DNA of 64,000 bases from Agapetus fuscipes (lineage: Eukaryota; Arthropoda; Insecta; Trichoptera; Glossosomatidae). Each line of letters starts with the position of its first letter. Within the stretch, counting starts at the first letter, position 1. Location of the stretch: contig OX637351.1 of NCBI GenBank assembly GCA_951799405.1, positions 4,372,251 to 4,436,250 on the forward strand, in the 5' to 3' direction. The notes under the pieces were generated by a model that was given only the letters and a program-made list of their open reading frames with translations, was not told the origin of the DNA and did not search any database. The translations under genes and the position numbers were made by a program. Below are positions 21,151-30,800 of this stretch, in pieces.

Positions 21151-21544
21151 TATTTCGATATATCGATATTTTTACTCAAAATATTTCAGTCGCTGGTGGG
21201 TACGTCTTAAAATTTCGAAATTTTTTGGGTTGAAAATCTGTTTCGGGGGGTGGGGGTTGGTGGTAGAAACGCGTTTCAATACAAATATCGAAATTTTCCA
21301 AAAAAATATCGGTCGCTGGCGGGTAACGTCTCAAAATTTCGATATTTTTTGAGTTAAAAATCTGTCTACGGGGGGGGAGAGGAGACATGCAATTTGCTAC
21401 GTAAAAATGTTGGCTTCAAAACACAACCACCTATAAAGTTTGGGGGGCAAAATCACATTTGCAAAAAAATATCGTTTTTGATACGGTTTTGATACTTGAA
21501 CAAAAAAAAATCGAAATATCGATTAATCGATATTTCTAATATCG
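21120..21544. repeat. TATCGATA-rich repeat with GGGGGG blocks
   Basis: AAATATCGATATTTCGATAT-type runs bracket two similar segments (21181-21255 and 21300-21375) that both contain TCGCTGG.GGGTA, CGTCT.AAAATTTCGA and a G-tract, so this is a tandemly duplicated unit of about 120 bp. It separates two LINE copies of opposite orientation. Confidence 0.5.
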
Positions 21545-22753
21545 ATGCAAAGCGATGCGATAGCAAAGGAAGATGCGTGATAGGAGCGTTTGGTAGAATA
21601 GCGAAGAATAAAAGGATACCAAAGAAAATGAAAATGGCGGTACACAATAGGGTATTTTCACATTTTTCTTTTTTTCGTGATTTAAGTTCGTTTGTGCTTT
21701 ATTAGCCCAAAATTTCTTAAATTTTAATTTTACTTGTATTTTTAGCAAAGTTATAAGCATTTTAAAATCGATTTTTGAATTTTCGCGCCAAAACGCTACT
21801 AGATGAAATTTTCTCGCGTGACGTCACGATCTTGTAAACATCGCCGTATCAACTGACAGACCTGACATTCATGTCATTCAAACATCGCTTTTCCATGTTT
21901 ACACTGTTGCGGCTGTTGTTTTTTCAAGAAGTTTGTGTGTTTCTTTAAAAACATTTAATTTGTTTATGTTGTTTTCATTTGTTTCTGTTGTCAACAACAC
22001 ATGTCAACAGAGTACGGAATGTCAATAAAAGAAAGTGACGTCAACATATGACGTCACAGCACCGGAAATAGAAGAAGCAGATCTCATATCCGTTTAAAAA
22101 CTTGTCCAAATTTCTATATTTTCTTTTTTAAATATAAAATCGAAAAAAAATATTTTCGGCTTCAAATCAACATATTATTAAGTACTTGATTTTTCGAAAT
22201 CTATCAAAATAATATACTTTTTATCATATTCCTCACCATTGCAAATACCCTATTGTATTTTGTTGCCGACCCTGATGTATGGAAGCAAGTCATGGACGTT
22301 GAATGAAAGAGAAGTAAATAAGGTATGCACCGTAGAAATGGCTCATTTGAGAAGTATGACAGGAAAAACACTGAAAGATAGAGTGAGAAACGAATGGGTT
22401 CTAAATGAATGCGGAGTAAAAGAAAGCGTGAAAGTGAAAGTTCAAAGAAGTGTGATGCGATGGTTTGGACATATTGAAAGGATGAATGAAGACCGACAAA
22501 AAGAGTGTATAAAGGGAATGTAACAGATAAGCGTGGAAGGGGAAGACCTAGGAAACAATGGATTGATCAGATAAATGAGATTGCGAATGAATGGAATTTA
22601 CAGAGTGGAAACAAGAGAAGAGCATGCATGAAAAGAGTGATGAAATTAGATGAGATGAAAGAAGTATGCAAGGACAGAATCAAGTGGAGACACTTGTGTG
22701 GAGGTACTGGCCACCCCTAGAGGAAAGGCGGCAGGATACAAGACAAGACAAGA
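21545..22753 (+). mobile_element. LINE family B copy, split by a MITE and frameshifted
   Basis: The frame before the MITE ends KKMKMAVHNRV; after it the frame resumes LLPTLMYGSKSWTLNEREVN and continues to RSVMRWFGHIERMNEDR, then, after a frameshift near 22500, GRGRPRKQWIDQINEIANEW and CKDRIKWRHLCGG. It ends GGCGGCAGGATACAAGACAA with an (ACAAG) tail. Closely related in protein to LINE-A but with a different 3' end. Confidence 0.78.
21650..22250. mobile_element. TA-flanked MITE, about 600 bp, copy 1
   Basis: Ends GGGTATTTTCACATTTTT and ATTGCAAATACCC are inverted, with TA on both sides. It interrupts the LINE-B reading frame exactly between KMAVHNR and LLPTLMYG. The second copy lies at 32676-33271 in opposite orientation. 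Internal TGACGTCA motifs and CGCGCCAAAACGCTACTAGA are shared. No transposase ORF; a Tc1/mariner-like TA preference is inferred. Confidence 0.8.
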
Positions 22754-22825
22754 TGAAAATATCGATATTTTTCTAAAAAAATATCGGTACTTTTGATATA
22801 TCGATATATTTCGCCCATCCCTACT
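22754..22825. repeat. TATCGATA repeat end with CATCCCTA
   Basis: AAAATATCGATATTTTTC followed by GATATATCGATATATTTCG and CCCATCCCTAC. It resembles the right end of the TA-flanked element at 5606-6567. Confidence 0.45.
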
Positions 22826-22914
22826 TGGCGCCTTCGACCGCCTCGAACGCATCAAACGTCAAGCGTATTTGAAATTAACTGTTATATTTTCACTATAATT
22901 GAAGAGAGTGTAGA

Positions 22915-23190
22915 GATTAATGAAATCAAGAAGACTCTAGTGGCCGGAAATGTAGCACGTACAGAGGACTACAGGATCATCAGAACTGTCTTGGATGGTG
23001 CCCCCTCGGCCCTCAGGCGTTAGACCACTTGGACGTCCAAGGATGCGGTGGCAGAGAACTTCGAAGCCGACACCGAAGTTTTGGGAGTGAGGGGACCATG
23101 GAGGGAAGCAGCACAAGGCAGAGTCCTGGAGGATTGTGGGGCAGGAGTCCCTGATCCTTTAAGGCTGATGAGCCGAAGAAAGTGAAAGTA
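22915..23190 (+). mobile_element. Decayed LINE C-terminal fragment
   Basis: Frames give AGNVARTEDYRIIRTVLDGA, then KDAVAENFEADTEVLGVRG and WREAAQGRVLEDCG, matching the 'GHV.R......VL.G...GRRP.GRP..RW...V..DL..LGV..WR..AQDR..WR' tail common in insect retrotransposon proteins. There are two frame changes and a stop. Confidence 0.6.
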
Positions 23191-23811
23191 AAGTGTATAA
23201 TTTCATATTATAAACATTTCCGGTCCTCAGACCATCATCAGAGGACAATCATCAGGGATCCAAAACTTTTGCAAGAAATACAGATACAGAATGCCAGTGT
23301 CCTTGACAATATCTTCTCTCACAGGTGCCTATTTGATTGTTTACCTACCTACTTGGTTTATTTTTGCCATATCATTTGTGTTTTTTTTTATTAATTTTTT
23401 TCTTTACACAGTATATATTTTTGTGATTGTATGACTAATCTTTCTTGAATAAATAAATGTTTTGCAAAATATAATCGTTTTATTTTGACAGCTTTAGCAA
23501 TAATAATAATATATCAATAATAATATCAGGGCAGATAATATTATATGAATATACTTGTGTGGGTGTATCCGCGTGCCGCGTGTTTATACACACATGCATA
23601 CAAGATCAAAGTCCGAAAAGGTACTTGTTGACGCAGCGAAGCAAGAAAGACGGGGAAAGGGGTTTCGAAGTACGGACCTACCTCAAAGCTATAGAGTGGC
23701 TTCTCTAAGTACCTATATACTCTGTGGTGTGATACAATGTGTACGGCTTTCATGAAATATATCTGTGATTTATGTTTTCTACGATATTTTTTAACTGCAA
23801 GTTAAAAGAAC
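23191..23811. other. Intergenic sequence upstream of the MADF-BESS gene
   Basis: Probably contains the promoter and 5' UTR of the gene starting at 23812, but no TATA, initiator or other site could be placed with confidence. A CAGAGGACAATCATCAGGGAT imperfect repeat occurs near 23240. Confidence 0.35.
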
Positions 23812-25724
23812 ATGTCTGATAAAATCGAACGCCGAAAATGGGGGCCCGACAAAAATTTGAAATTCATCAAACTCTACAAGCAGTATTCATGTCTGTGGGA
23901 TCCCAGCAATGAAAAGTACAGACATAAAAGATACAGAGAAGCCGCTTTTCAAAACTTGGTGTCCACCATGGGCCTGAAGGACTTGTGCGTTGAAGGCGCC
24001 AAAGCAAAAGTCAGGAGCCTCAGGGGAACTTACATACAGAGGAAGAAGTCCGGGGTGCCCATCACCAAATTCTCGTTGCCATGGTTACAGATTGCAGACT
24101 CATTTCTGCCAACTGCAGTTGTGCGGTCAGACACGAAATTAGATGGGGTAGGTATAATACAAATCTAATAATACGGTCTGAAGCGCTATTTTGCTAAATT
24201 CTTTACGACCTTAAGGCAACGAGATAGCGATTTGTATCCAAAACTAAGGTGCACTGTGATTTTTTATCTATGGAGCTCTTTCGCAAGCGCTAGCAAGTTC
24301 TGACTTGGATTGATATCCAAAGTGTAAGGAATTTAGCAGAATAGCGCTTCTGCATGGGAATTGACATGGGCAATCTTGTGTCGTCACGCGGCGGGGTTGC
24401 TAGGGAAAATGCATAGAAAATTTTGTTATTGGTTGCGAAGGACAGCAATCCCTTACAAGACTGACGTTAGCTCGCCGAGAAAAAAGTTCCAAATATGTTT
24501 AAACTTCATTCCAATTTTCATTTTTTCAGGGCGGGCAAGCATCACACGTCTATATGGTATGGGACCTTAGAAATCAATTTTAACTCATCTAAGCTACACT
24601 TATACTGTAACATATTTCCGCGTTAGCCCCGAAGGGTTTCGCATGTGGCGAGTGGAACCTATTTATTTTTAAGGTAAGAGGGCCGGCCTTACACTAACCA
24701 CTTCAGTTAAAGTGGGGGTTTCTCAGCTTCCGAGAGGGCTGGTACTCATTTCTTGTAAAGGCTAAGTAAACCTTGGCGGTATTTTATTTTGGGGTTGGAA
24801 ATAAACACCGAAACGGGAAATCATTTCTGACACTTTCGGTGGGATTCGAACCCGGGCTCAGGGCATGGAATGCAAGCACCCTTACCAACTGAGCTGTCGA
24901 CCGGAATTATAAAATATTATTTAATCTTCACCCTTGCAAGTAGAAACCCATTCGTTTGATCACCATGAGGTCTGTGCATGCATTTATCTAGGCAAAATGT
25001 GTGTGAATTCACATGGCTGAGTTTCTAAGGAAAAATTTGGTTTTGGTTGCTAAGGATCATAGTCCCATACAAGTGTGATGTTTACCCGCTGTGAAAATTT
25101 CAAATATCAAATTTTTTAGTCCATTAATGTGCCGAGTCCATGTTAACTTGTAATTTGATATTGTCACGCATTTTTCAGGATGGCGACTTTGAAAAAGACT
25201 CCGAATTAAAACCTGAAAACGGCGACTCAAAAGAATTTGATGTAGATTTAAACTACGACGATTTGCTAAATGACAACGAAGACTATTTATTCGACGAAGA
25301 TTCTTCCTCGGTTGTCGTTAAACAAGAACCAAAATGTCACGACAGCTTTTCAGACGGAGAAACCTATGATGACTTAACGAAGATCAAAAAAGACAATTAC
25401 AAGAAAAGAAAAAAGCGGAAAGTGAAAGAAGATTTGACAGAGCATGATTTAGATGAATATAAAAAGAATCTTTTAGATGCTAAGAATGCTGCGGATACTA
25501 TTTCAAGTATTTTAGTGAATTCATTTACAAAGGGTCCTAGTTTTGATTTGTTGAGGAATCAAGAAGACGAGTTTGACATGTTTGCCAACAGCATTGTCGG
25601 ACAAATGAGAAAGTTGCCAGCAAAAAAAAGTATTGAACTACGTCTGGAAATTCAAAATTTGATATCAACGAGGAAATTAAAACTCTTTCAACAGTCGGGA
25701 ACACTTGAGGGAGATGATCTGTGA
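23812..25724 (+). CDS. MADF-BESS domain transcription factor (two exons)
   Basis: Predicted 293-residue nuclear protein. Exon 1 (23812-24147) encodes an N-terminal MADF (Myb/SANT-like) DNA-binding domain, about residues 17-103, with the usual pattern FIKLYKQYSCLWDPSNEKY, then AAFQNLVSTMG and AKAKVRSLRGTY. The donor GATGGG/GTAGGT joins in phase 0 the acceptor TTTTTCAG/GATGG (exon 2, 25179-25724). Exon 2 is acidic, has a SUMO-like VVVKQEP, a basic stretch YKKRKKRKVK (about 186-195, likely nuclear localisation), and a C-terminal BESS motif (about 244-276: DMFANSIVGQMRKLP and IELRLEIQNLI), a protein-interaction module. MADF-BESS factors form large families in insects; the individual orthologue is not identified. 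The intron holds one MITE, one SINE and two copies of repeat D. Confidence 0.9.
24180..24350. mobile_element. Hairpin MITE, 171 bp, in the MADF-BESS intron
   Basis: The end GAAGCGCTATTTTGCTAAAT and its inverse ATTTAGCAGAATAGCGCTTC, with the adjacent TCTTTAC/GTAAGGA, define an approximately 30-bp inverted repeat. It lies 32 bp inside the intron. Confidence 0.65.
24361..24520 (+). repeat. Dispersed repeat D, copy 2
   Basis: TTGTTATTGGTTGCGAAGGA and GAGAAAAAAGTTCCAAATAT blocks shared with 14455 and 24975. Confidence 0.5.
24592..24904 (-). mobile_element. SINE-B with tRNA-like head
   Basis: On the minus strand the head starts at 24904: CCGGTCGACAGCTCAGTTGG (A box), then GGGTTCGAATCC (B box). 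The body follows with AACACCGAAACGGGAAATC on the plus strand, TTACACTAACCACTTCAG and the terminal TAAGCTACACTTATACTG. A second complete copy is at 30375-30692. It lies in the MADF-BESS intron. Confidence 0.8.
24975..25115 (+). repeat. Dispersed repeat D, copy 3
   Basis: TTTGGTTTTGGTTGCTAAGG, CCATACAAGTGTGATGTTTA and AATTTCAAATATC, matching copy 1 closely. It ends about 65 bp upstream of the exon 2 acceptor. Confidence 0.5.
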
Positions 25725-25947
25725 GATTGATTTTAATTAATGTAGAATCTAATCCAGGATAGGAGCAGTTGAGGTAAGTCATCATCATCACTGCAAGACG
25801 ACAAACCAAGATGGGCCTTGACCTCTTTGATCAACCGCAGCCAACCCTGTCTGTCCAACGCTTTCTTCATCCAGTCCCATACTCCTACTGCACAACAGTC
25901 ATCACCACTCTGTCCAGATATCTTGATCTAGATCTTCTCACTGCCCT

Positions 25948-26105
25948 GGGCTGGAAGTCTCATCACCACGGTAATTCTTACCTACCGAATATTGGTAAAA
26001 TTTGTATGAAGACCTGTCAATCCAAGATGGCCGCAAGTGAACAGCTGACAAATATTACCGATATTCGGTACGTAGAAATTACGGTGGTGATGAGACTTCT
26101 AGCCC
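25948..26105. mobile_element. Palindromic MITE, 158 bp, copy 1
   Basis: GGGCTGGAAGTCTCATCACC at the left and GGTGATGAGACTTCTAGCCC at the right, with inverted similarity extending about 58 bp inward through ACCGAATATTGGTAAAATTT. A second copy is at 48306-48477. No ORF. It lies 220 bp past the MADF-BESS stop codon. Confidence 0.78.
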
Positions 26106-26998
26106 TGGCACTGACAGCTGTATGAGATTCCATTAGTAAATGCTAGAAATATTTTATGTTAAAATACATATTTTTAGGTTAGTTTGAGAATTGAAATAAA
26201 AGGATGTAGTTTTTATTCTAAATATCTTTCTGTAAATGCCATACATTTATTCACCTTGAATGGGACTACAGACTAAATGGAGCCATCTTCATTCACAGCT
26301 TGTGCCCCTGCTCCTCCTGTCCTCATCCACTGACTTCCAGTTGGAGAAGCTGTGTAGTAGGGATGTTATGGATATCGACGGTTAAAAGGCAGTAACTAAA
26401 TTAAGCGACATAAACTAAATTGTTCAGGAGAGCAGTTTAATGTTTAAGATTGCAGAAAAATGGCATAGGTTTTTTATTTTTTATCATATCGTTAAAATCA
26501 ACACAGCTCTAAAATTAATAGAATAAAGGCATTTATTGGCATTCCTATTAATGTGGTTTTACAATGTTTTACAATTTTTTTATGTCACAAGCGCCTTTGG
26601 ACAAAAAAGGCCAAAATCTTGTCGGTTACACCAAAACTATACTTTGAAAACGCAGTTGTTTGCTTGGGCATAAACAACACAAAAATCATTGATGATGGAT
26701 GATTTATTTCCTGTGGCGCCATTTAATGGTCCAGGACCATCTCAAGGGCGCCCATGGCTTCTGAAAAAAACAGTGTCTTCATTGTAGAGCTATGGGAGTT
26801 TTTTTTTATTAAAAGTCCCAAAATTTCTACAGCAACGGGATCATGTCTCTACTTACAAGATGGCAGATAGTCTACGAACAAAATGGCACATATGTTCTGT
26901 AATTAAATGTAAATTAACTTTGAAAAAAAAGACCTAAATTTTCATATAAAATACGAAGAAACTTTTTCCCCAACCTAATATATATACAATCATATCAT
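26106..26998. other. Unassigned AT-rich sequence
   Basis: Includes AATAAAAGG near 26195, a possible poly(A) signal for the MADF-BESS gene, and TAGGGATGTTATGGATATCG near 26357, similar to the end of the TA-flanked element family. No gene was recognised. Confidence 0.4.
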
Positions 26999-27190
26999 GA
27001 GGAATGAATGTTACCATATAAGGAAAGATTGAGGAGAGGTGAATTCAAGGACAATGTGGCTGAAAAACCTGCGACAGTGGTTTGGCAAAAACACCTAGTC
27101 CCTATTTCGAGCCGTAGCATCTAAAGTGAAAATAGCCATGATGATTGCCAATCTTTGTTAGAAGTGGCACAGAAATATGAAAGAGTCCAA
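26999..27190 (+). mobile_element. Decayed LINE fragment (LRQWFG block)
   Basis: The frame gives WLKNLRQWFGKNT, then FRAVASKVKIAMMIANLC with intervening stops, similar to a recurrent block in insect non-LTR retrotransposon proteins. Confidence 0.45.
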
Positions 27191-27204
27191 TCCTTGATAA
27201 GTAT

Positions 27205-27643
27205 ATCTAATCTAATCTAAGTTGCAAAGATATGTAACAATGGGGATTCACATTATTTGCATTTTCACAAGCAAACATGCATAAGTTTGCGCTTGTACAT
27301 GCCGCATGTGAACCTACAACATAAAACCCAAACCTCAATGGTTCACTTTCCAAATGTCACCCCTGTTTCAGGGAAGGTCGGCAGGAGTTGCAGGGTGTAT
27401 GTTCATTTGAGATTCGGGTTTTTATGTTGTAGGTCCACATGCGGCATGTTTAAGCGCGAACAAGACACGTAAAAGTTCGCGCTTGCACATGCCGCATGTG
27501 AACCAAAAACATAAAAACCAAGTCTCAAATGGACATACACCCTGCAACTCTTGCCGTCCTTCCCTGAAACAAAAGTGGCATAAGTAAAGTGAACCATTTT
27601 TACAGCATGGGTGGTCAGCAGCATACCAACCTATAAGTCAAGG
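27205..27643. mobile_element. Cluster of nested LINE-A tail pieces
   Basis: A reverse piece (27205-27336), a forward piece (27337-27462) and a reverse piece with the intact AACCTATAAGTCAAGG head (27463-27643) lie end to end. About 130 bp of LINE 3' UTR-like sequence follows (ACAAATTACATTTTTTTAAA), ending close to the last Dsn1-like exon. Confidence 0.7.
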
Positions 27644-27801
27644 GACATACACAACAAATTACATTTTTTTAAATCACAAATAATAATGTGTACAAACATC
27701 AAAACAAATACAGAATACAAAATTCTAATTTTAAAAACGCTAGTGCTGGCCGCTAACTTTACAGATCAACCTCTATCTTCCTCCTTCAAATTACAACTGT
27801 T

Positions 27802-30800
27802 TTAATAATCATCCCTAAAGTTGCTCTCCACCATACTGTAGTCCAAGATATCAGCCTGCAGGTCTTCCACTTTCTCTTCAAACAGCTCAACAAGTGACTC
27901 CGTCCTCTGGTCCAGCAAGCTCTTGATCTGCAACGTCTCATGGATGTCGTCGCACAGAGTCGCCACATCCTTCTGTATCTTGATGATGTCGGGCTTAGTC
28001 TGGAGGAAGGCCATGTCTTCAGCTGACAGGAGAGAGTAACAGGAGGCAAGAGTTGTCTGAGAACCATCTGCCGCAGCAATTAAACTGAAAATAAAAATGA
28101 AAAATAAATTGTTTATTGAGGATTTTTTACTTTTTTTGTATAGATTTATTTTTAAGGTTTTCTTATCCTTAAATGTTATTTATTACTCGTATTCCTTGAC
28201 TTATAGGTTGGTATGAGGCTGACCACCCATACTGTAAAAAATGGTTCACTTTGCCAATGTCACCCCTGTTTCAGGGAATGTCGGCAAGAGTTGCAGGGCT
28301 TGTGTTCATTTGAGGTTTGGATTTTATTTGTAAGTACACAATCAGCATTTGTAAGCGCGAACTACATGTGTTTGTTTGTGGGCATACATCTGAGAGCTTT
28401 GAATGAATATATCCTTGCAACTTAGATTATAGATTATTATATTATAGAGCAAAGAAACAGTTTTTACATGTTTTATATTGGAATAAAAAACATAATTATT
28501 ACAGTTCAAAAACCAGCAAAGAATACTATGAATGTAAAACTCTCAGACTTATGGACGGGCATCGACGGGCCACACAATATATCAGCCAGTCAAAGAAGCA
28601 ACTGAACAGGTTTCAGTCTGTTCTGAATGCGGCCGCAAGACTGATCTTCGGGATGTCCGAATTCTCTCACATCACTTCGCTGTTGAAAGAACTACATTGG
28701 CTTTGTTTTCCTGAGAGGGTGGTCTACCGTGTGTGTTTGATGGTATTTAAAGCCCTAAATGGTTTGGCTCCATCATATCTCGCAGACATGTTTTCCCCCG
28801 TTGAGGTGAGCGAGAGGGGGCGGACACTTAGGTTAGGGGGTGTCGAGCTGTCAGGTTGATGCAGCCTCGCCGTCAAATACGCTCTAATTTTGGGATTGCA
28901 CTTTCCGGTTTGCGGGACCGATGGAGTGGAACAGACTGCCACCCGGACAGAGGGTTTCGGAATCTGTTGGCATTTTTAAGGGAGCACTGAAACGGCACGT
29001 TACAAAATATCTGATTCATGATTAGGAGGGCCCTTGAGGTGTGGCGCTCTTTTGTCATGTAAAAAAAAAACAATACATAAATTATCCTCATATATTAGTC
29101 GGTGTTATAGCCGCGGGGATCAAGACAGGTTATTTGGAACCGGATAACGCTGGTTCGAATCCCGCGACGATAACTTCGACACTGGTTCAACAGATGTCGT
29201 TGCATGCACACAAGCTTCTGCTTTCGCATGAAGACAACTGGCCAGGTAAAATAGGTTGATGGATTGCATTCCTTTCCACAAATCTATTTTTTTTATTAAA
29301 AAAAATATATATATATATACATCGACATTGGTATGCAGTCTCGTTAGAGCTTTACACTTGTAATTGGAAAATCGTGGGTTTTATTTCCGGCGGAGCACAA
29401 AAAATATACCATTTATATTTTCAAATATGCTCTTCAGTTGAAAAATTCACATGACCTTACAAAAGACCGGCCTTACAGCAACAGGGTCTTGCTTGAGGAT
29501 AGGCGCTTTCTAATAACGACAATTAGGCTCCCAGACGGAGAATAATAATATGAGGATGATTTATTTGTTGAGCGCTGTTTTTGTGTGAATCACACCTCTA
29601 GAGCCCTCTGCGAGCTTGGTCGTCGCTGTAGAAAGCGCCAATTCTCAAGTAAGACCCAGTTGTGTCAAGTTGGATGGACCTTTCAGTGACCGGTCTTTGG
29701 TAAAGGTTTATGAATTTTTCAACCCAGCGAAAAGCACATTTGGAAATATAAATGATATATTTTTGTGCTCCGCCGGGATTAGAATCCACTACGAGTCCGA
29801 AGTGTTACCACTGGAGTGCAAAATAACCAAGAAATGCCAACACGCAGTGTACCTAGCAGTCACCCATCCAAGTAGCATCCGCGCCCAATGTTGCTTAACT
29901 TCGGTGATCTGATGAGAACCGGTGCTTTCAACATGGTATCGGCGTTTTTGTGTGAATCACACCTCTATAGCCCTCTGCGAGCTTGATCATTGCTATAGAA
30001 AGCACCAATACTCAAACAAGACGCAGTTGTTGTATGGCTGGATGGACCTTTAGTGACCGGTCATTGGTAAATGTATATGAATTTTTTATCCGGCGAAGAG
30101 CATATTTGAAAATATAAATGGTATATTTCTGTGGGCGAAAGGAGCAACGGAATGAGTCAAAAAGATAAGGTACCTATGCAAAGTGATCCATCTCAACAAG
30201 CGACATCATGTCAGTCAGATAAGGTGGAGCCAAGCCATTGATGGCTTTATATACCATAAGACGAACATGGTAGACCACCCTCACCGGGAAAGAAGCCGTT
30301 TTTTTAACAGCAGTGATATGAGAAAATTTGGACATCCCAAGTATGAGCCTCCCTGTTGAATTCAACACAACGCAACTAAGCTACACATATAGTGTAACTT
30401 CTTGCCGCGATATCCCTGAAGGGGTCGCATGTGGCAAGTTGAACCTATTTATTTTTACAGGTAAGGGGACCGGCCTTACGCCAACCACTTCAGTTGAAGG
30501 GGGGGTTTCGCAGCTTCCGAGGGGACTGGTACTCATTTCTTGTGAAGGCTGAGTAAACCTTGCCGGTATTTTATTTTGGGGTTTGAAATAAACACCGAAA
30601 CGGGAAATCATTTCTGACACCTTCGGTGGGATTCGAACCCGAGCTCACGGCATGGAATGCAAGCACTCTACCAACTGAGCTATCGACCGGACAAGATTAA
30701 AAGCGGTTGAACTGTTTCTTTGGCTGACCACTATGAAGCTATGAGAGATAATCAATCTGAGACATCACAAACGCGCTCACCAGGGTCTTGACCGCATCTG

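Noticed and set aside
24830..24904. A genuine tRNA gene
   Set aside because: A and B boxes are present, but the same sequence with the same downstream body recurs at 30375-30692, so it is a SINE head.
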